Program-made: the position numbers and the translations under genes
Assembly (NCBI RefSeq): GCF_009687885.1
Contig: NZ_BLAF01000089.1
Coordinates: forward strand, 1-38,008
Origin: Acrocarpospora pleiomorpha
GTDB taxonomy: Bacteria; Actinomycetota; Actinomycetes; Streptosporangiales; Streptosporangiaceae
Length of the DNA: 38,008 bases
Direction: 5' to 3'
The notes under the pieces: model-generated
The model's input: only the letters and a program-made list of their open reading frames with translations
The model's database searches: none
Told to the model about the DNA's origin: nothing
In this document: one piece after another, positions 31,837 to 38,008 of the stretch
How positions within the stretch are numbered: position 1 is the stretch's first letter
Layout of the letters: each line of letters opens with the position of its first letter

Positions 31837-32268
31837 TCACTTGAGCAGGATTGTGCAGGCTTCGCGCACGTCGTCGCCGATGGGGGTGGGCCGCAGGGTG
31901 GTTTGGTCGATCTTGATCTGGACTCGGCGGCCTTCCGCGTGGAGCTGGCTTCGGTCGGCGGAGAGGACGCGGAAGCCGTACACCAGGCTGGTGGTGCCGA
32001 TGTGGTCCAGCCAGAAGTGCACGTCGACCGGGCCAACCGTGGTGATCGGGAGGTGGTAGGTGATGGCGAACTCGCGGACCACGAAGAAGATGTCGGCGAA
32101 ATGCGGCACCGCGGGGTCGAATGGCCAGCCGCGCTCGGACCAGTAGGCGGCCAGGGCTCGCTCCAGCAGTAGTACGTAGCGGCCGTTGTGGAGGACGCCC
32201 ATCGCGTCCAGGTCGTCGAAGTGGATCTGCACCTGCTCGATATGGCCGGGTTCGACTGCCGTGGTCAT
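31837..32268 (-). CDS. acyl-CoA thioesterase, 4-hydroxybenzoyl-CoA thioesterase fold
   Basis: 143 residues from the ATG at 32268, which overlaps the TetR stop (ATGA). The hotdog-fold signature is VQIHFDDLDAMGVLHNGRYVLLLERALAAYW, where the aspartate of DDLDAMG is the usual catalytic residue. It continues DIFFVVREFAITYHLPI and VDVHFWLDHIGTTSLVYGFRV. It would hydrolyse a small acyl-CoA. Regulation by the adjoining TetR protein is likely because the two are translationally coupled. Confidence 0.9.
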   Translation of the reverse strand: MTTAVEPGHIEQVQIHFDDLDAMGVLHNGRYVLLLERALAAYWSERGWPFDPAVPHFADIFFVVREFAITYHLPITTVGPVDVHFWLDHIGTTSLVYGFRVLSADRSQLHAEGRRVQIKIDQTTLRPTPIGDDVREACTILLK

Positions 32269-32900
32269 GGGGTGGCCTCCGGGAGGACGCTGGGGTCGGT
32301 GGCGAGGGCGCGCAGCCGGTCGAGCACGGCGCGGCGAGCGAAGCGGAAGCTGGGCTCCAGGCGGTGCACCAGAGTGTGGGTGATCACCGCCGCGCCGAGC
32401 GCCTGGATCTCGAAGGCGAGCTGGTCGGCGTCGGTGCCGGACTGCAGCTCGCCGAGCTCGGCGGACTGGGTGATCAGGGTGGTGAGCAGGGTGACCCAGT
32501 CGTGTTTGGCGGCGGCGATGGCGTCCCGCACCGGGCCGGGGTGGTCGTTCACCTCCGGTTCGACGTTGGCGAAGAAGCAGCCGCCGGGGAGGGCGCGCCG
32601 CTCGTAGAAGTCCATCCGGTTGACGTGCAGCGCCCAGAGCCGCCGGAGCCCGCGCGGCTCGCGCAGGGCAGGACGGACGATCTCCTCGACCCACTGCAGC
32701 CGGGCGTGCTCGACCACGGCGAGTTGCAGAGCCTGTTTGTCGGGCCAATGGCTGAAAAGTCCGGACTTGCTGACGCCGAGGCCCTGGGCGAGGCGCGCCA
32801 GGGACATGCCCTCCAGACCTTCCACGGAAGACAGCGCCACCGCATGATCGAGCACCGCCTGCCGGGTCCGCTCACCGCGCACCAGCCGTCCGTCTATCAC
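32265..32900 (-). CDS. TetR-family transcriptional regulator
   Basis: 211 residues, starting at a GTG (32900). The DNA-binding part is ERTRQAVLDHAVALSSVEGLEGMSLARLAQGLGVSKSGLFSHWPDKQALQLAV. The C-terminal ligand domain resembles TetR_C groups with RALPGGCFFANVEPEVNDHPGPVRDAI. It is first in a two-gene operon with the thioesterase, and a palindrome lies 27 bp before its start, so autoregulation with an acyl-CoA-like inducer is plausible. Confidence 0.92.
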   Translation of the reverse strand: MIDGRLVRGERTRQAVLDHAVALSSVEGLEGMSLARLAQGLGVSKSGLFSHWPDKQALQLAVVEHARLQWVEEIVRPALREPRGLRRLWALHVNRMDFYERRALPGGCFFANVEPEVNDHPGPVRDAIAAAKHDWVTLLTTLITQSAELGELQSGTDADQLAFEIQALGAAVITHTLVHRLEPSFRFARRAVLDRLRALATDPSVLPEATP

Positions 32901-32926
32901 GGCTACACCCTAGCAAACAAAAAGAC

Positions 32927-32936
32927 CGACCGGTCG
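32927..32936. promoter_or_regulatory. TetR-type operator
   Basis: Perfect palindrome CGACCGGTCG within AGACCGACCGGTCGCTTA, in the short gap between the LanC-like stop and the TetR start. The ACCGGT-centred form is frequent for TetR autoregulatory sites. Confidence 0.6.
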
Positions 32937-32944
32937 CTTATATT

Positions 32945-34258
32945 TCAGAGCAGGGACATCGGCACCGGAATCGCCGGGAACGGGTTGTCCGGGAGGAGGA
33001 TGACCCGGCGGCAGGATCCGCCCTCGCGGGCCGCGCTCAGATGCAGCAGCGCCGCTCCGATCCCGGCCGCGCCGACCAGGTAGCCCGTGTCGGCGGTGAT
33101 CTCTCCGGGCCGCAGCCGCCGATAAGCCTGATACCAGCGATATCCACCGTTCCGCGTAGCCCGCCCGATCAGGTCGTCGGCGATCGTGCCCGCCACTTCC
33201 AGGTGCTCGACCTCCCCGGTCGCCGCCCACAACCCGATGAACAGCTCGAGCAGCCCGGCCGCGCCGCAACACTGACATGCCACGTTCCAGTAGCCTTCGG
33301 TCCGCCGCCTCGGCGCCCCGCTGTTGACGATCCCGCGCGCCAGCCGCTCCACCCAGTCGAGATCGCCGGGATCGCCGGTCACCCGGTAGAGCTCGTAGAA
33401 CATCCTGGCCACTCCGGCCGAACCCGAACAGAAGCCGAGATAGTGCAACGCTCTGGCCTGCGGCACATGATGCGGCACGAGCGCGCACTTCTCGCTCACC
33501 GCGCTGATGGTACGGACGAAGTCCGCCCCCCGCCTCGCCGCGGCCAGGAATCGCTCGTCGCGGGTCACACCGTACAGACGGGCCAGCAGGAAGCCGGTGC
33601 CGGAGGTGCCGGACAGGAACCCGGGCGTGACCGCGTCCATCGGCAGATCGGGCGTCTCGATCCCGAACCGGTGCCCGGGCACGACGAGGTGCGCGATCCG
33701 CTCCCCCGCCTCAACGGCCACCTGCTCGTACGCCGACACCCCGAGGATCCCCGCCGCGTACAGCAACCCGAGGATGACCCCGCCATCCCCCCGCTGGGCC
33801 GGATCCCCGGTCCACCCGATGCCCTCGTCGAACTTGCGCACGCTCCGTACGACCTGATCGGCCACCTCCCTCGCGGCGACCGAGAACCGTTCCTCCCCGG
33901 TCGCCCACCCGGCTTCGGCGAGCGCGAACGCGATGCCCATCAAACCGTGATAGAGCGTAGGGTCACGGACCTCCCGCCAGGTGGCGGCCAGATAATCGGC
34001 GCCCGATCGAGCGTCCTGCAAATACGTTTCGTCCCCGGTTGCCGCAGCCAGTTCCAGGAAGAACAGCACGATCCCGGCCGCGCCGGAGTAGAGCGAGGCC
34101 TCCTGGCCGGGGGCGGCGGAGGCGCCGCCTGGGTCCGGGTTGGCCCGCCAGCGCCGCCCGCGCGCGTCGTCCACGGAGGCAGCGCGAATCCAGCGACCGG
34201 CCCCCATCGCGACCGCGACGGGTGACTCGGCACGCTGCCCCTGGTCTCCCGCGTGCAT
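32945..34258 (-). CDS. stand-alone LanC-like cyclase with CCG zinc motif
   Basis: 437 residues with the repeated helical hairpins of the LanC alpha-alpha barrel (SLYSGAAGIVLFFLELA, LYHGLMGIAFALAEAGW, GFLSGTSGTGFLLARLYG, GFCSGSAGVARMFYELY, CQCCGAAGLLELFIGLW, GYLVGAAGIGAALLHL). The zinc ligands are a cysteine in GFCSG near residue 277 and the pair in QCCG near 330. The second of the pair is histidine in NisC (CHG) but cysteine here. GGGAGG lies four bases before the ATG. No LanB, LanM, protease or precursor gene is nearby, so it may modify a peptide encoded elsewhere or have a LanCL-like role. Its promoter area overlaps a palindrome. Confidence 0.87.
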   Translation of the reverse strand: MHAGDQGQRAESPVAVAMGAGRWIRAASVDDARGRRWRANPDPGGASAAPGQEASLYSGAAGIVLFFLELAAATGDETYLQDARSGADYLAATWREVRDPTLYHGLMGIAFALAEAGWATGEERFSVAAREVADQVVRSVRKFDEGIGWTGDPAQRGDGGVILGLLYAAGILGVSAYEQVAVEAGERIAHLVVPGHRFGIETPDLPMDAVTPGFLSGTSGTGFLLARLYGVTRDERFLAAARRGADFVRTISAVSEKCALVPHHVPQARALHYLGFCSGSAGVARMFYELYRVTGDPGDLDWVERLARGIVNSGAPRRRTEGYWNVACQCCGAAGLLELFIGLWAATGEVEHLEVAGTIADDLIGRATRNGGYRWYQAYRRLRPGEITADTGYLVGAAGIGAALLHLSAAREGGSCRRVILLPDNPFPAIPVPMSLL

Positions 34259-34280
34259 CCAGCCTCCCGGTATTTCCTAC

Positions 34281-34293
34281 TAGGATAGTCCTA
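34281..34293. promoter_or_regulatory. palindrome upstream of the LanC-like gene
   Basis: TAGGA-TAG-TCCTA, within TACTAGGATAGTCCTAATTA. It lies 23 bp before the LanC-like start and overlaps the HelD stop codon. AT-rich flanks suggest that a promoter is here, so the cyclase may be regulated separately from HelD. Confidence 0.5.
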
Positions 34294-36459
34294 ATTAGAC
34301 TCTCCGAGTAGCCCGCGCAGCATCGCCGGCAGTTCCCCCTCGTGAACCACCGTCAGCCGCCGGGTCGCCCTGGTGATCGCGACATACAGCTCACGACCCG
34401 CCATCTCCTCCGGCGCCACGACGACGACCTCGTCGAACTCCAGCCCTTTGGACCGCGTCACCGTCAGCAAAGCCACCGGAGAATCCAGCGGATCGAGCGT
34501 AACGGCTTCCGGCAACAACGCGGCGACTTCGGCATAGCGTGCGTCAGTCGTGATCACGGCGATCCGGCCGTCGCCGGGGGTGGCCACCAGGTTCGCGAGC
34601 ACGCCGGGGAGGGTACTCGGGGTGGCCTGGATGGCGTGGGGCGGTTCGCCGTGCCGTACCGAACGGGGAGGTTCCTGGTCGGGGGCCACCTCGCGGAGCA
34701 CGTCGGCGGCCACGTCCATGATCTCCTTGGGGGTGCGGTAGTTGACCGTCAGGCGTTCCTCGCGCCACTCGACGTAGCCGTCGAGCATCTCGCCCCAGCT
34801 GCGGGCGCCCGCCGGGGAGCCGGTCTGGCCGAGATCGCCGACGACGGTCATCGAGCGGGTCGGCACCCGGCGCATCACCATGCGCCAGGCCATCGCGGAC
34901 AGTTCCTGGGCTTCGTCCACGATGACGTGGCCGTAGATCCAGCCACGGTCGGCGGCGGCCCGGCTCGCGGTGGTGCCGTCCGGGCCTCGATCGTTGTGCC
35001 AGTCGGCGAAGGCCGCGGCCTCGATGTCGTCCTGGCCGGTGATGGTCAGCACCTCGCGGGCGTACAGTTCCTCTTCCTGGCGGGCGCGCTGGGCCGCCAG
35101 CCGCTGCGCCCGGCTCTGCGGTTCCTGGCCGAGCAGCTCGGCGGCCTCGTCCAGCAGCGGCACGTCGTCCACCGTCCAGGGCGCGTCGGCGGGCCGCAGC
35201 AGGGCCTCGCTCAGCCCGGCCGCCGCCAGTCGCTGGCGGTCCGCGAACAGCTCCGCCACCAGCTGGTACGGCGTGAGGGCCGGCCACAGCGCGTCGATGG
35301 CCGCCCGGACCACCGGCTCCTGCCAGAGCACCTTGCGGGCGTACTCCAGGTCTTCCTTGTCGTCCGGGGCGTCGAGCTGGCGGGCCTCGTCGCGGGCGAG
35401 CGCGCGCAGCAGGTCGAGGGCGAAGAGTTTGCGGCCGACGTTGTGGAGGTGGCGGGCGGCTCGTTTCCTGGCCTTGACGCAGACGGCGTGCGGGACCACG
35501 AGGGTGAGAGCGTCGAGTTCGATCTCCAGATCTCCATCGGGCACGCGCTGCCGGTCGGCGACCGCGCTGGCCATCGCCTCGGCCATGCGAAGGTCGCCTT
35601 TGATCAGGGCGACGTTTGGAGTGTCCACATGTGTCGCGGCGACGCCGGGGAACAGTTCGCCGACGCTGGAGAGCACGACGTCGGTTTCGCCTAGCGAGGG
35701 GAGGACTTGTTCGATATAGCAGGAAAAAATGGCATTTGGGCCTACGACTAGGACGCCTCGGCGTTGCAATGTGTCCCGGTAGGTGTACAGGAGGTAGGCC
35801 GCTCGGTGTAGCGCGGCGACCGTCTTGCCGGTGCCGGGGCCGCCCTGGACGACGAGCGTGCCGTGCAGGCCTGATCGGATCACCCGGTCCTGCTCGGTCT
35901 GGATGGTCGCCACCACGTCACCCATCCGGCCGGTGCGGCCGCGCTGGAGAGCGGCCAGCAGGGCGGCCTCGCCGACCAGGGCATTCCGGTCGCCGTCGCT
36001 CATCCTGGTCAGGTCGAAGACCTCGTCGTCCACGCCGATCACGGTTCGGCCCCGGGTGCGCAGGTGCCTGCGCCGTACGAGACCCGCCGGAGCCGACGGG
36101 GTCGCGGCGTAGAACGGCCGAGCGGCCGGCGCACGCCAGTCGACCAGAACGGTCTCGTGATCGTCGTTCCGCAGGCCAATCCTGCCGATGTAGAGCGTCT
36201 CGCCGGATTCGTCCATCCGGCCAAGGTCAATACGACCGAAGCAGAGCCCCCGCTCCACCGCGTTCAACTGGGCCAGCCGCCGGATATGCTCCCCCGCCGC
36301 GACCTCACGCTCCACCCGCGCCTGCCGCGTACCACCCGCCTCACCGCGCGCCTGCTCGGCGGCCAATGCCTTCTCGGTTCGTTCACGTACGGTGTCGAGG
36401 CGGTGATAAAGCAGCGATACACGATCTTGCTCTAGCTGAATATCTTGACGTGGATTCAC
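34291..36459 (-). CDS. HelD-family RNA polymerase recycling ATPase (HelR-like)
   Basis: 722 residues from the GTG at 36459 (GGAAGGA upstream). A TTG 18 codons earlier is unlikely. The N-terminal coiled coil (LEQDRVSLLYHRLDTVRERTEKALAAEQAR) would enter the RNA polymerase secondary channel. GRIDL and YIGRIGLRNDDHETVLVDWRAPAARPFY are characteristic of HelD. The UvrD/Rep-like motor has Walker A VVQGGPGTGKTVAALHRAAYLLY, Walker B HVIVDEAQELSAMAWRMVMRR, VVGDLGQTGSPAG, LTVNYRTPKEIM, TVTRSKGLEFDEVVVV and YVAITRATRRL. HelD frees stalled polymerase, and some actinobacterial members protect it against rifamycins. No rifamycin-associated element was recognised upstream. Confidence 0.93.
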   Translation of the reverse strand: MNPRQDIQLEQDRVSLLYHRLDTVRERTEKALAAEQARGEAGGTRQARVEREVAAGEHIRRLAQLNAVERGLCFGRIDLGRMDESGETLYIGRIGLRNDDHETVLVDWRAPAARPFYAATPSAPAGLVRRRHLRTRGRTVIGVDDEVFDLTRMSDGDRNALVGEAALLAALQRGRTGRMGDVVATIQTEQDRVIRSGLHGTLVVQGGPGTGKTVAALHRAAYLLYTYRDTLQRRGVLVVGPNAIFSCYIEQVLPSLGETDVVLSSVGELFPGVAATHVDTPNVALIKGDLRMAEAMASAVADRQRVPDGDLEIELDALTLVVPHAVCVKARKRAARHLHNVGRKLFALDLLRALARDEARQLDAPDDKEDLEYARKVLWQEPVVRAAIDALWPALTPYQLVAELFADRQRLAAAGLSEALLRPADAPWTVDDVPLLDEAAELLGQEPQSRAQRLAAQRARQEEELYAREVLTITGQDDIEAAAFADWHNDRGPDGTTASRAAADRGWIYGHVIVDEAQELSAMAWRMVMRRVPTRSMTVVGDLGQTGSPAGARSWGEMLDGYVEWREERLTVNYRTPKEIMDVAADVLREVAPDQEPPRSVRHGEPPHAIQATPSTLPGVLANLVATPGDGRIAVITTDARYAEVAALLPEAVTLDPLDSPVALLTVTRSKGLEFDEVVVVAPEEMAGRELYVAITRATRRLTVVHEGELPAMLRGLLGESN

Positions 36460-36519
36460 GTGTATGATATCCTTCCAGCGGAACGATTTTTGAATGCTAT
36501 TTCGAGATGGCAAACACTC

Positions 36520-36548
36520 AGACTAGCGTTCCCGGCCGCGCCCATCAA
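36520..36548 (-). promoter_or_regulatory. candidate helD promoter
   Basis: On the minus strand TTGATG (36548-36543), a 17-base spacer and TAGTCT (36525-36520). Start would be near 36513, giving a 54-base leader before the GTG. It lies in the gene-free stretch 36460-36997, which otherwise holds R1 repeats. Confidence 0.5.
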
Positions 36549-36670
36549 GCGCGGTTTTTCTTGTTACTCGCCCTCTCCGGGGTACGGCATGCACGACCAA
36601 ACCGGAGGTTCGTCACTCGTTCCCGTGACGGCACAGCGACACGAACCGAAGACGCCCAAGAACGAGACGG

Positions 36671-36942
36671 TTTCGAAACGACAGTCGCGGCACGGTGGAA
36701 CTCCCACCCAGCCCTGCGCCTCCCCTCGGACTCCGCCCGACCCCGCCATCCCCGTGCTCGCCGAATGAAGCGGCAGCTTGATCCGCGTGGTTCTCCCACC
36801 CCGTCCTGCGTCTCCCCTCGGACTCCGCCCTGCCCGTAGTCGCCGTGCCTGCCCGTCCGAAATGACAGTCGTAGCGCAATGGTTCTCCTACCCGCCCAGC
36901 CCTGCGTTTCCCCCGGCTCCGCCCGGCCCCGGCGTCGCCGTG
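36671..36942 (-). repeat. cluster of three R1 repeats, period about 90 bp
   Basis: Units at about 36671-36762, 36766-36847 and 36854-36942. On the minus strand each reads GGGCGGAG(T/C)CCGAGGGGA or a close variant (the third has GAGCCGGGGGA), then CGCAGG, then GGGTGGGAG or GGCGGGTAGGAG ending near AACC. Further copies lie at 6930 and 37650-37860 in the opposite orientation. No conserved reading frame is evident. Confidence 0.85.
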
Positions 36943-36997
36943 ATTGGTCGTCGCTGTGGTCGCCTACCCGGCTATGCAGATCACGCACGGCTTTTTC

Positions 36998-37543
36998 TTA
37001 TTCACTCCCGCGAGAGAGCGGCACGAAAGAGCCGAAGGACGCCCGGTGGTAGAGGAGCGGGTCTCCGCCGGTGGTGCCAGCCTCCACGACATGGCCGACC
37101 ACCAGGATGTGGTCCCCGATGTCGGCGACCGAATGGCGATGACAGATCAGATGCGCCGAAGTCCCGTCCAGTAGTGGAACACCATGCGCGCCCATACGCC
37201 AGCCGAGGCAGTTCGCGAATCGGTCGATTCCCTTGCGCGCGAAAATCGCCGCCAATTCCGTTTGCTCGTCGGCCAGAACATTGACGGCAAAATAATCCGC
37301 GAGTTTTAGCGACGTCCACGTCGCGGACGCGCGGTCGACGTAGAAGGAGACCAGCGGCGGTGCAAGACTCACCGAGGTGAACGAGGTCACCGTGAGACCG
37401 ACCAAGGCACCGGCCGCCTGCGCGGTGATCACCACCACCCCGGACGCGTGTGCCGCCAGAGCCTGCCGAAACCGGACCCCGTCCACACCCTGCTCCCGCA
37501 TCGACGAACCCGCGCCCTGAATGATGGCGGCTGCCTGCACCAT
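36998..37543 (-). CDS. flavin reductase family protein (FMN-binding split barrel)
   Basis: 181 residues from the ATG at 37543 with GGGGAG five bases upstream. Family signatures are FRQALAAHASGVVVITAQA, ALVGLTVTSFTSVSLAPPLVSFYVDRASATW, FAVNVLADEQTELAAIFARKG and the end DPLLYHRASFGSF. Such proteins supply FMNH2 or FADH2 to two-component monooxygenases using NAD(P)H. No partner monooxygenase is in the window, though one may lie beyond the right edge. The last codons resemble a stretch near 36615-36660, hinting at a partial duplication. Confidence 0.92.
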   Translation of the reverse strand: MVQAAAIIQGAGSSMREQGVDGVRFRQALAAHASGVVVITAQAAGALVGLTVTSFTSVSLAPPLVSFYVDRASATWTSLKLADYFAVNVLADEQTELAAIFARKGIDRFANCLGWRMGAHGVPLLDGTSAHLICHRHSVADIGDHILVVGHVVEAGTTGGDPLLYHRASFGSFVPLSRGSE

Positions 37544-37649
37544 TTATCTCCCCGAAGAAAGGGCTGCACTCTTCTGGATTGTGTGCACCTGAATAGTGAC
37601 GGATCAAGGGCGATATTGCGCCCTGCGCACGATCCTCTCCACCGGAATC

Positions 37650-37860
37650 ACGGCGACGCCAGGGCCGAGCGGAGCCCAAGGGGAAACACAGGGCTGGGTG
37701 GGCGGGAGAACCGCAAACAGAGCGACCGCGGGCGGACAGAGCCTAAGGAATCAAACGGGCTGGGCGGGTGAGAGTGGGTAGAGAGCCCCGTGCCATGGCT
37801 TCGGTGTGGATGTCACGGCGTTGGCGGCAGCGGTCGGAGCCCGAGGAGAAACAGAGGACT
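37650..37860 (+). repeat. R1 repeats, one good and two diverged copies
   Basis: The best copy, 37650-37713, reads CGGCGACGCCAGGGCCGAGC, then GGAGCCCAAGGGGAAACACA, then GGGCTGGGTGG and GGGAGAACC. Diverged copies are at about 37721-37775 and 37815-37860. They fill most of the gene-free stretch 37544-37900. Confidence 0.75.
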
Positions 37861-37901
37861 CGCGCGATGGGTGCCCTTCGTCGAGCGCGCGAATGCGCAG
37901 C

Positions 37902-38008
37902 TCGCGATGGGGTTCGCGATGGGGTTCGCGATGGGGTTCGCGATGGGGTTCGCGATGGGGTTCGCGATGGGGTTCGCGATGGGGTTCGCGATGGGGTTCG
38001 CGATGGGG
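37902..38008. repeat. 12-bp minisatellite running off the window
   Basis: Nearly nine exact copies of TCGCGATGGGGT up to the last base. The 12-bp period has no stop in any plus-strand frame (tetrapeptides such as DGVR, RWGS or MGFA), so coding cannot be judged without the sequence beyond the edge. Confidence 0.97.

Noticed and set aside
32945..34258. A lanthipeptide gene cluster around the LanC-like gene
   Set aside because: No dehydratase, kinase-lyase, protease or short Ser/Thr/Cys-rich precursor is visible within the window.
36460..36600. Rifamycin-associated element upstream of helD
   Set aside because: I saw no GGGGCTTGC-type inverted repeat of the kind described for rifamycin-inducible genes.
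37795..38008. Open frame from an ATG at 37795 through the 12-bp repeat to the window end
   Set aside because: No ribosome site, low-complexity content, and all three frames are open because of the repeat; it begins just before an R1 repeat copy. Undecidable without the right flank.

Overview
The window is high-GC DNA with actinobacterial gene content: a mycobacterial-type accessory SecA2, an ECF sigma factor, DUF1206 and PF04672-type methyltransferase proteins, a HelD motor, a LacI-controlled maltose-type operon, split NRPS genes and several GTG/TTG starts. A sporulating actinomycete, perhaps of the Streptosporangiales, fits best. That placement is inference, because no rRNA or tRNA is present.

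Layout. (1) 1-5.6 kb: a VOC protein and a flavin oxidoreductase read leftward. They face secA2, an ECF sigma factor and a membrane protein with an FtsX-like outer domain, all reading rightward, across a palindromic operator. (2) 5.6-11 kb: small metabolic genes (PF04672 methyltransferase, RibD-like reductase, ArsR plus VOC pair, CHAP-domain protein, DUF1206 protein) separated by many tandem and dispersed repeats. (3) 11-22 kb: a small NRPS locus. It has a C-A-PCP protein, a divergent A-PCP-C protein, an uncharacterised duplicated-domain protein coupled to the first, and a three-gene ABC-2 exporter. (4) 22-28.3 kb: an alpha-glucoside uptake operon (binding protein, two permeases, GH13 alpha-glucosidase) with its LacI/MalR-type regulator. 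Its last gene overlaps the first exporter gene. (5) 28.9-31.8 kb: a secreted multidomain GH87-type alpha-1,3-glucanase reading rightward from the regulator. (6) 31.8-38 kb: thioesterase plus TetR, an orphan LanC-like cyclase with a CCG zinc motif, a HelD RNA polymerase motor, a flavin reductase, and repeat-rich flanks ending in a 12-bp tandem repeat that runs off the window.

How the genes may work together. The glucanase would release alpha-1,3-linked oligosaccharides outside the cell. The lipoprotein and permeases would import them, the GH13 enzyme would cleave them, and the LacI protein would sense them. The exporter ATPase overlaps the alpha-glucosidase by 13 bp, so export of the NRPS product may be transcribed with alpha-glucan use. 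This suggests a locus coupling attack on fungal alpha-glucan to secretion of a small peptide. It is an inference from gene order.

The most unusual feature is repeat growth inside genes. Both NRPS adenylation domains carry long tandem-repeat insertions at the same loop, between core motifs A2 and A3, yet the two insertions are unrelated in sequence. A third low-complexity insertion sits just before the HHxxxDG motif of a condensation domain. At least three dispersed intergenic repeat families and several minisatellites occur elsewhere in the window.
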